From NCBI GenBank assembly GCA_012798935.1, contig JAAZMG010000004.1, positions 1 to 9,836 on the forward strand: DNA of 9,836 nucleotides, given 5' to 3'. The position numbers and the translations under genes are program-made. The notes beneath the pieces were generated by a model. The model searched no databases, was not told the origin of the DNA, and saw only the letters and a program-made list of their open reading frames with translations. The DNA is from Tissierellia bacterium. GTDB taxonomy: Bacteria > Bacillota > Clostridia > Tissierellales > Tepidimicrobiaceae. Of this stretch, positions 7,094-9,836 are shown in pieces. Every line of letters begins with the position of its first letter. Position 1 is the first letter of the stretch.

Positions 7094-8735
7094 CCAAGGT
7101 TTGTTTTATATGCTTTAGCTTTCTTAATATTTCATTATATTCGTCATCCAAAGCTTCTATATCATCATCTTTGGAAGGCATGGATAGTTTTCCTATTATC
7201 TCTGTCATTCTATATTCAAGCACAGATTTTTTCTCTATTAATTCTTTTAAATCTCCACTATATTTCCTCTTTTTTTCATTTTTCAATTGTTTTAATGTAC
7301 CATTGAAGATCTTAATTTTTTGTTCTTTTATATATATTATATTGTCTGCTATCCTTTCAATAAACCTTCTATCGTGGGAAACAAATAAAACTGTTCCTTC
7401 ATACTGAGATATAGCCTCTTCAATGGCTTCAACAGAATATATGTCTAAATAGTTGGTGGGTTCATCTAATATGAGTATATTAAAATCTGACAGGAGTATT
7501 TTCGCCAAGGAGGCCTTAACCCGTTCCCCGCCGCTTAGTACATTAACTTTCTTATATACATCATCTCTTTTAAATAACAATCTAGCCAACATAATCCTTA
7601 TAGCGGTTTCATCATATACACTATCTTCCATTACATTTTGGATTATGGTCTTATCATCATCTAATATGCTTAAATCTTGACTAAAGTAACCTATCTTTGC
7701 CCTTTGAGAGGTGCTAATACCCTTTTCCTTATTTAATATCATCTTTAATAGGGTAGTCTTACCACTACCATTTTCTCCTATTAAAGCGGTTTTTTTGCCA
7801 GTGTATATTTGAAAATCTCCACCTTTAAATATAGTTCTATCCCCAAAGGATTTTTTGATATTTTTTCCTTCAATGGCTATTTTGCTATAGATTTCATCTC
7901 CCAGTATATCTACTTTTATTTTTTCTATATCCTTTACATTTTGTTTTACTTCTAGTTTTTCCAGCCTGGTTTCCATAGCCTTTGCTTTTTTATCCAAACT
8001 TCTCCTGGCATTTTGGCTTGCCATCTTGTGAAGTCTTGCCTCAGAATTACCCATCCGTTTTGGTGTTTTTCTCATACCTTTGGCTTTGCTTTTGGTTTCA
8101 ATTATAGATCTTTCTAGTTTCCTTCTCTCCTTTATATAATTTTCATATTCTAATTCATTGGTTTTTATCTCTAAATCTTTTTGCTCCTTATAATCAGAGT
8201 AGTTGCCTTGATATAACTTTATATGGCCATCCTCTATTTCCAATATCCTATTGCAGACCTTATCCAATAGATCCCTATCATGGGATACCATCAACAAAGC
8301 ACCATCAAAGGCTAATAGCTTTTCTAATAGCATATCAATACCTTCTAAATCAAGATTTGATGTAGGCTCATCGGCAAGGAGTAGATTGCAGTTCTCACTT
8401 AAAGACTTAGCTATCTTCAGTCGTGTTATTTCCCCGCCACTCATAAAATTTTGTTTTTTGTTTTTTAGTCCAAATTCGGATATATATTTTCCATCTAATA
8501 TATCATCCCTTGTACTTTCCGTTTGTTTAATATAGGATATACTGCCAAAGACTTCAATGAAACCCTTATCTGAACTTACATCCTTAGAAATTAAATTCAA
8601 TAGCGTGGTTTTCCCGCTGCCATTTAAGCCTACTATACCGATTTTATCTTTAGAATACACTTTTAAGTTCTCTATATTAAGGATCAATCTATCTCCATAA
8701 TACTTTTTTAAATTATTAATATCTAAAACCAACAT
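7086..8735 (-). CDS. ABC-F ATPase, probable ribosomal protection (antibiotic resistance) protein
   Basis: A 549-residue soluble protein with two ABC domains and no membrane segment, as in ABC-F factors that bind the ribosomal E site. Domain 1: Walker A GLNGSGKT 36-43, signature MSGGE 98-102, Walker B LLLADEPTSNLD 118-129 (E123), H152. Domain 2: GENGSGKT 320-327, LSGGE 400-404, ILILDEPTNYLD 420-431 (E425), H454. Both catalytic glutamates are intact. The interdomain linker (about 190-285) is long, charged and helical (ERRKLERSI, KAKGMRKTPKRMGNSEARLHKM). A C-terminal coiled-coil extension (about 495-548) resembles that of Vga/VmlR. Compact domain 1, long linker and C-terminal extension favour the Vga/VmlR/Lsa-like group, which displaces lincosamides, streptogramin A and pleuromutilins. 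Drug spectrum is inference. The ATG is preceded by AGGAGGG at 7 nt, and this site is locked in an attenuator-like hairpin. The last codons overlap a REP-like repeat. Confidence 0.9.
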   Translation of the reverse strand: MLVLDINNLKKYYGDRLILNIENLKVYSKDKIGIVGLNGSGKTTLLNLISKDVSSDKGFIEVFGSISYIKQTESTRDDILDGKYISEFGLKNKKQNFMSGGEITRLKIAKSLSENCNLLLADEPTSNLDLEGIDMLLEKLLAFDGALLMVSHDRDLLDKVCNRILEIEDGHIKLYQGNYSDYKEQKDLEIKTNELEYENYIKERRKLERSIIETKSKAKGMRKTPKRMGNSEARLHKMASQNARRSLDKKAKAMETRLEKLEVKQNVKDIEKIKVDILGDEIYSKIAIEGKNIKKSFGDRTIFKGGDFQIYTGKKTALIGENGSGKTTLLKMILNKEKGISTSQRAKIGYFSQDLSILDDDKTIIQNVMEDSVYDETAIRIMLARLLFKRDDVYKKVNVLSGGERVKASLAKILLSDFNILILDEPTNYLDIYSVEAIEEAISQYEGTVLFVSHDRRFIERIADNIIYIKEQKIKIFNGTLKQLKNEKKRKYSGDLKELIEKKSVLEYRMTEIIGKLSMPSKDDDIEALDDEYNEILRKLKHIKQTLVE

Positions 8736-8767
8736 AAAAAATCCCTCCTATAAAACTGGAAGGGACT
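8736..8767 (-). terminator. Attenuator-type hairpin overlapping the ABC-F Shine-Dalgarno site
   Basis: On the minus strand UCCCUUCC (8765-8758) pairs with GGAGGGA (8748-8742) across a 9-nt loop with one bulged U. A flanking A-U and G-U pair can extend the stem to 8767. Six Us follow immediately (8741-8736), then the AUG. The right arm is the gene's Shine-Dalgarno sequence. The same fold could therefore stop transcription as an intrinsic terminator or block translation. The stem is short with a bulge, so strength needs a folding calculation. Confidence 0.6.
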
Positions 8768-8827
8768 ATTTATCATCTATAAAAGGATATATAACTATAG
8801 GAATTCTAATTTATAGTAAACATAAGT

Positions 8828-8986
8828 CTACCTACAAAATCCTAGAATATATAATATGATAAATACAATCTCCTCCAGAACATTTAGATATAACAAAACA
8901 GCCTCTATTATTAGGCAGAATAAAAATTTGATTAAAATGTTCTTAAAATTTACGAAGATTACATTCTCATTATTATATATTTCCAT
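8828..8986 (-). CDS. Candidate 52-residue hydrophobic small ORF in the ABC-F leader
   Basis: An uninterrupted frame opens with ATG at 8986-8984, about 16 nt after the predicted transcription start, and ends with TAG at 8830-8828. The product starts MEIYNNENVIFV and is dominated by I, L, F, V and Y. Two hydrophobic stretches (about residues 17-35 and 40-51) contain internal glutamates (E28, E38, E39). Against it: AAAGG lies directly next to the ATG with no spacing, no known family is recognised, and in such AT-rich DNA an open frame of this length can occur by chance. It could be a real membrane microprotein, a regulatory upstream ORF, or spurious. Confidence 0.2.
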   Translation of the reverse strand: MEIYNNENVIFVNFKNILIKFLFCLIIEAVLLYLNVLEEIVFIILYILGFCR

Positions 8987-9008
8987 CCTTTCTTATGTAT
9001 TTAATGAT

Positions 9009-9037
9009 ATAATATCAAATTTATAGTGGCTTTTCAA
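9009..9037 (-). promoter_or_regulatory. Promoter of the ABC-F gene
   Basis: On the minus strand TTGAAA (9037-9032) is separated by exactly 17 bp from TATTAT (9014-9009), with TGA immediately before the -10 (extended -10). It is the best -35/-10 pair in the window. It starts only 4 bp beyond the palindromic repeat at the end of tdk. The predicted start of transcription is near 9002, about 267 nt upstream of the ABC-F ATG. Confidence 0.8.
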
Positions 9038-9040
9038 GTA

Positions 9041-9073
9041 TTCCGGACAAGTTAACCGTCCCCTTGTGCGGAA
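9041..9073 (-). repeat. REP-like palindromic repeat, copy 2 (3' end of tdk)
   Basis: A 33-bp near-perfect inverted repeat. On the minus strand TTCCG, a C/C mismatch and ACAAG pair with CTTGT and CGGAA around an 11-nt loop. An alternative inner GGAC/GTCC stem is possible. The 22-bp core (9044-9065) matches copy 1 at 7066-7087 with two substitutions. It contains the tdk stop codon (9054-9052) and may also serve as the tdk terminator, though no T-run follows. The AAGGGGACGGTT...TTGTCC pattern resembles dispersed palindromes I recall from Clostridia genomes (knowledge from memory, not searched). Confidence 0.75.
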
Positions 9074-9636
9074 ATCTTTTGTTCCAAAAAACATTTCCTA
9101 CATAAAGGTTCGTATTCTTTAGATGCGCCAATCTTTATTCGTTCTTGATCTTTGGACTTTCTATTGCTAACCCATCCATCGGTACCACATCTTACACAAA
9201 CAGCATGGTGCTTGTAAAGATAATCCGAAATAGGCATCAATTCCTTGACTATCTCAAAAGGTGTGCCAGTAAAATCCATATCCAATCCTGCTACTATGAC
9301 GGTTATATCCTTTTCAAGAAGCCCATTAATTTGTAAAATAATATTCCCTATTTCCCCTCCCAAAAATTGGACCTCATCTATTGCTATTACATCTGGTTTT
9401 ATTTTATCAACATACTGGATTAATTCATCTATATCTCTAACCAAAATAGCATCCATGGTAGTTAAATCATGGGTTACAATCTGATTATCCTTGTACCTAC
9501 TATCTACTATTGGTTTAAATGCTATGGTTTTATACTTAGCTATAGTAAATCTTTTAAAATCCTTTTCTAAGCTGGAAGTTTTCCCCGAAAACATAGAACC
9601 TGTATGTACTATTAATTTTCCTTTATATTGATGCAA
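9052..9636 (-). CDS. tdk: Thymidine kinase (type II)
   Basis: A 194-residue salvage enzyme that phosphorylates thymidine to dTMP with ATP. Walker A GSMFSGKT is at 13-20, and the Walker B/catalytic motif IDEVQF has E88 as the catalytic base. GLDMDFTGTPF (117-127) is typical of type II kinases, and zinc cysteines are C147, C150, C179 and C182. The EYEPLCRKC segment near the end forms the thymidine-binding lasso edge. The start is TTG at 9636-9634, supported by GGGGG 8 nt upstream. The next ATG lies inside the Walker A motif and cannot be the start. The last four residues (Q191-G194) and the TAA are encoded within the palindromic repeat at 9041-9073. The native tail may therefore have been replaced, but all catalytic and zinc residues precede it. 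Confidence 0.93.
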   Translation of the reverse strand: MHQYKGKLIVHTGSMFSGKTSSLEKDFKRFTIAKYKTIAFKPIVDSRYKDNQIVTHDLTTMDAILVRDIDELIQYVDKIKPDVIAIDEVQFLGGEIGNIILQINGLLEKDITVIVAGLDMDFTGTPFEIVKELMPISDYLYKHHAVCVRCGTDGWVSNRKSKDQERIKIGASKEYEPLCRKCFLEQKISAQGDG

Positions 9637-9672
9637 AGTTTCTTCCCCCTTAATTTTAAATTAGCTTTTATT

Positions 9673-9681
9673 ATTATACCA
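9673..9681 (-). promoter_or_regulatory. Extended -10 promoter of tdk
   Basis: On the minus strand TGGTATAAT (TG-G plus consensus TATAAT) lies about 37 nt before the TTG start. No good -35 is found at 17 bp. Confidence 0.65.
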
Positions 9682-9781
9682 TCTTTTTTAGATTTATCCT
9701 GAAAAATTAAGTAGATAATCACATAAAAACTTTTAATGAATATTATAAAGTATCATATATCCTATTAAAGGAGAGATGCTC

Positions 9782-9836
9782 GTGGATAAAAAAAGAATAG
9801 TAGAAGTTAAAAATATAGGCATGATTTACCATACCC
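9782..9836 (+). CDS. ABC transporter ATP-binding protein, N-terminus only
   Basis: Only 18 codons are in the window. The frame reads MDKKRIVEVKNIGMIYHT. The EVKNIGMIYHT segment is the usual first beta-strand and A-loop (Tyr) region of an ABC ATPase, and a MIYHT-type start is common in nitrate/sulfonate/taurine-type (SsuB/TauB) importers of Clostridia. I choose GTG at 9782-9784 because AAGGAG lies 8-9 nt upstream. An in-frame ATG at 9776 is only 2 nt from that site. The Walker A motif is beyond the edge, so subfamily and substrate cannot be judged. It is divergent from tdk across 145 bp, and no clear promoter was identified in front of it. Confidence 0.65.
   Translation, partial: MDKKRIVEVKNIGMIYHT

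Larger units (their letters stand above)
8736..9002 (-). promoter_or_regulatory. Long 5' leader of the ABC-F gene
   Basis: This is most of the 316-bp stretch between the ABC-F start codon and the tdk stop codon. From the predicted transcription start near 9002, the untranslated leader is about 267 nt, unusually long for this window, where other leaders are 20-40 nt. It contains a 52-codon hydrophobic ORF (8986-8828) and a short GCCT/AGGC hairpin (about 8917-8902). It also has a GGAGGAG (8876-8870), a minimal ORF M-F-T-I-N (8823-8806, preceded by TAGG at 7 nt) and the terminal SD-sequestering hairpin. No known riboswitch class is recognised. The arrangement fits transcriptional or translational attenuation controlled by ribosome stalling, which is an inference. 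Confidence 0.6.

Noticed and set aside
7030..7407. A 125-codon serine/phenylalanine-rich plus-strand frame over the rodA/ABC-F junction.
   Set aside because: It is antisense to the conserved ABC-F gene, has an S/F-rich low-complexity composition typical of AT-rich antisense frames, and starts inside the rodA terminator region without an SD.
8842..8868. A possible TTG-started leader peptide (8 codons) right after GGAGGAG in the ABC-F leader.
   Set aside because: The spacing from GGAGG to TTG is only 3 nt and the peptide has no recognisable stalling motif. The GGAGGAG is better explained as a pairing arm or as codons of the longer ORF.
8902..8917. GCCT/AGGC hairpin followed by TGTTTTGTT in the ABC-F leader as a second terminator.
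   Set aside because: The stem is only 4 bp with an 8-nt loop and the T-run is interrupted, so it is too weak to call a terminator.

Overview
This is an AT-rich window (roughly 30% G+C by eye) with strong GGAGG-type ribosome binding sites, frequent GTG/TTG starts and extended -10 (TGn) promoters. Together with the gene content (DUF503, clostridial-type QueG, TtcA-like PP-loop protein, D-serine dehydratase, RodA, ABC-F, type II thymidine kinase) it points to a low-G+C Gram-positive anaerobe of the Clostridia/Tissierellia type. The genes are chromosomal housekeeping and accessory-metabolic genes. No phage, IS transposase, CRISPR array, rRNA or tRNA was seen.

Layout. On the minus strand, 1-37 is the start of an unidentified gene. 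It is followed upstream by DUF503 (46-327), a strong hairpin terminator (388-414), glycine C-acetyltransferase kbl (414-1604) and epoxyqueuosine reductase queG (1672-2796). A divergent promoter region separates queG from a plus-strand TtcA-like tRNA thiolation protein (2880-3599), which meets D-serine ammonia-lyase dsdA (3624-4877, minus) tail to tail. Next come endonuclease IV nfo (4966-5793, minus) and, diverging from it, a RodA/FtsW-type SEDS glycosyltransferase (5915-7030, plus). An ABC-F ATPase of the ribosome-protection type (7086-8735, minus) converges on rodA. Upstream of it lie a 316-bp gene-poor regulatory stretch and thymidine kinase tdk (9052-9636, minus). At the right edge a plus-strand ABC-transporter ATPase begins (9782 onward).

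Most genes look like single transcription units with their own promoters, so the functional links are loose. queG and the ttcA-like gene, both tRNA modification genes, share an overlapping divergent promoter.

The most interesting part is the ABC-F region. A good promoter (TTGAAA-17-TATTAT with TGn) lies about 270 nt upstream of the start codon. The leader ends in a hairpin that sequesters the Shine-Dalgarno sequence and is followed directly by six Ts. An upstream GGAGGAG could compete for the same pyrimidine strand. This looks like drug-inducible attenuation as known for VmlR/Lmo0919-type ABC-F genes. The leader also holds a 52-codon hydrophobic ORF of uncertain status. In addition, the stop-codon regions of tdk and of the ABC-F gene each carry a copy of a small palindromic, REP-like repeat (20 of 22 bases identical, with compensating changes in the flanking stem). 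The repeat supplies the last residues and stop codon of thymidine kinase.
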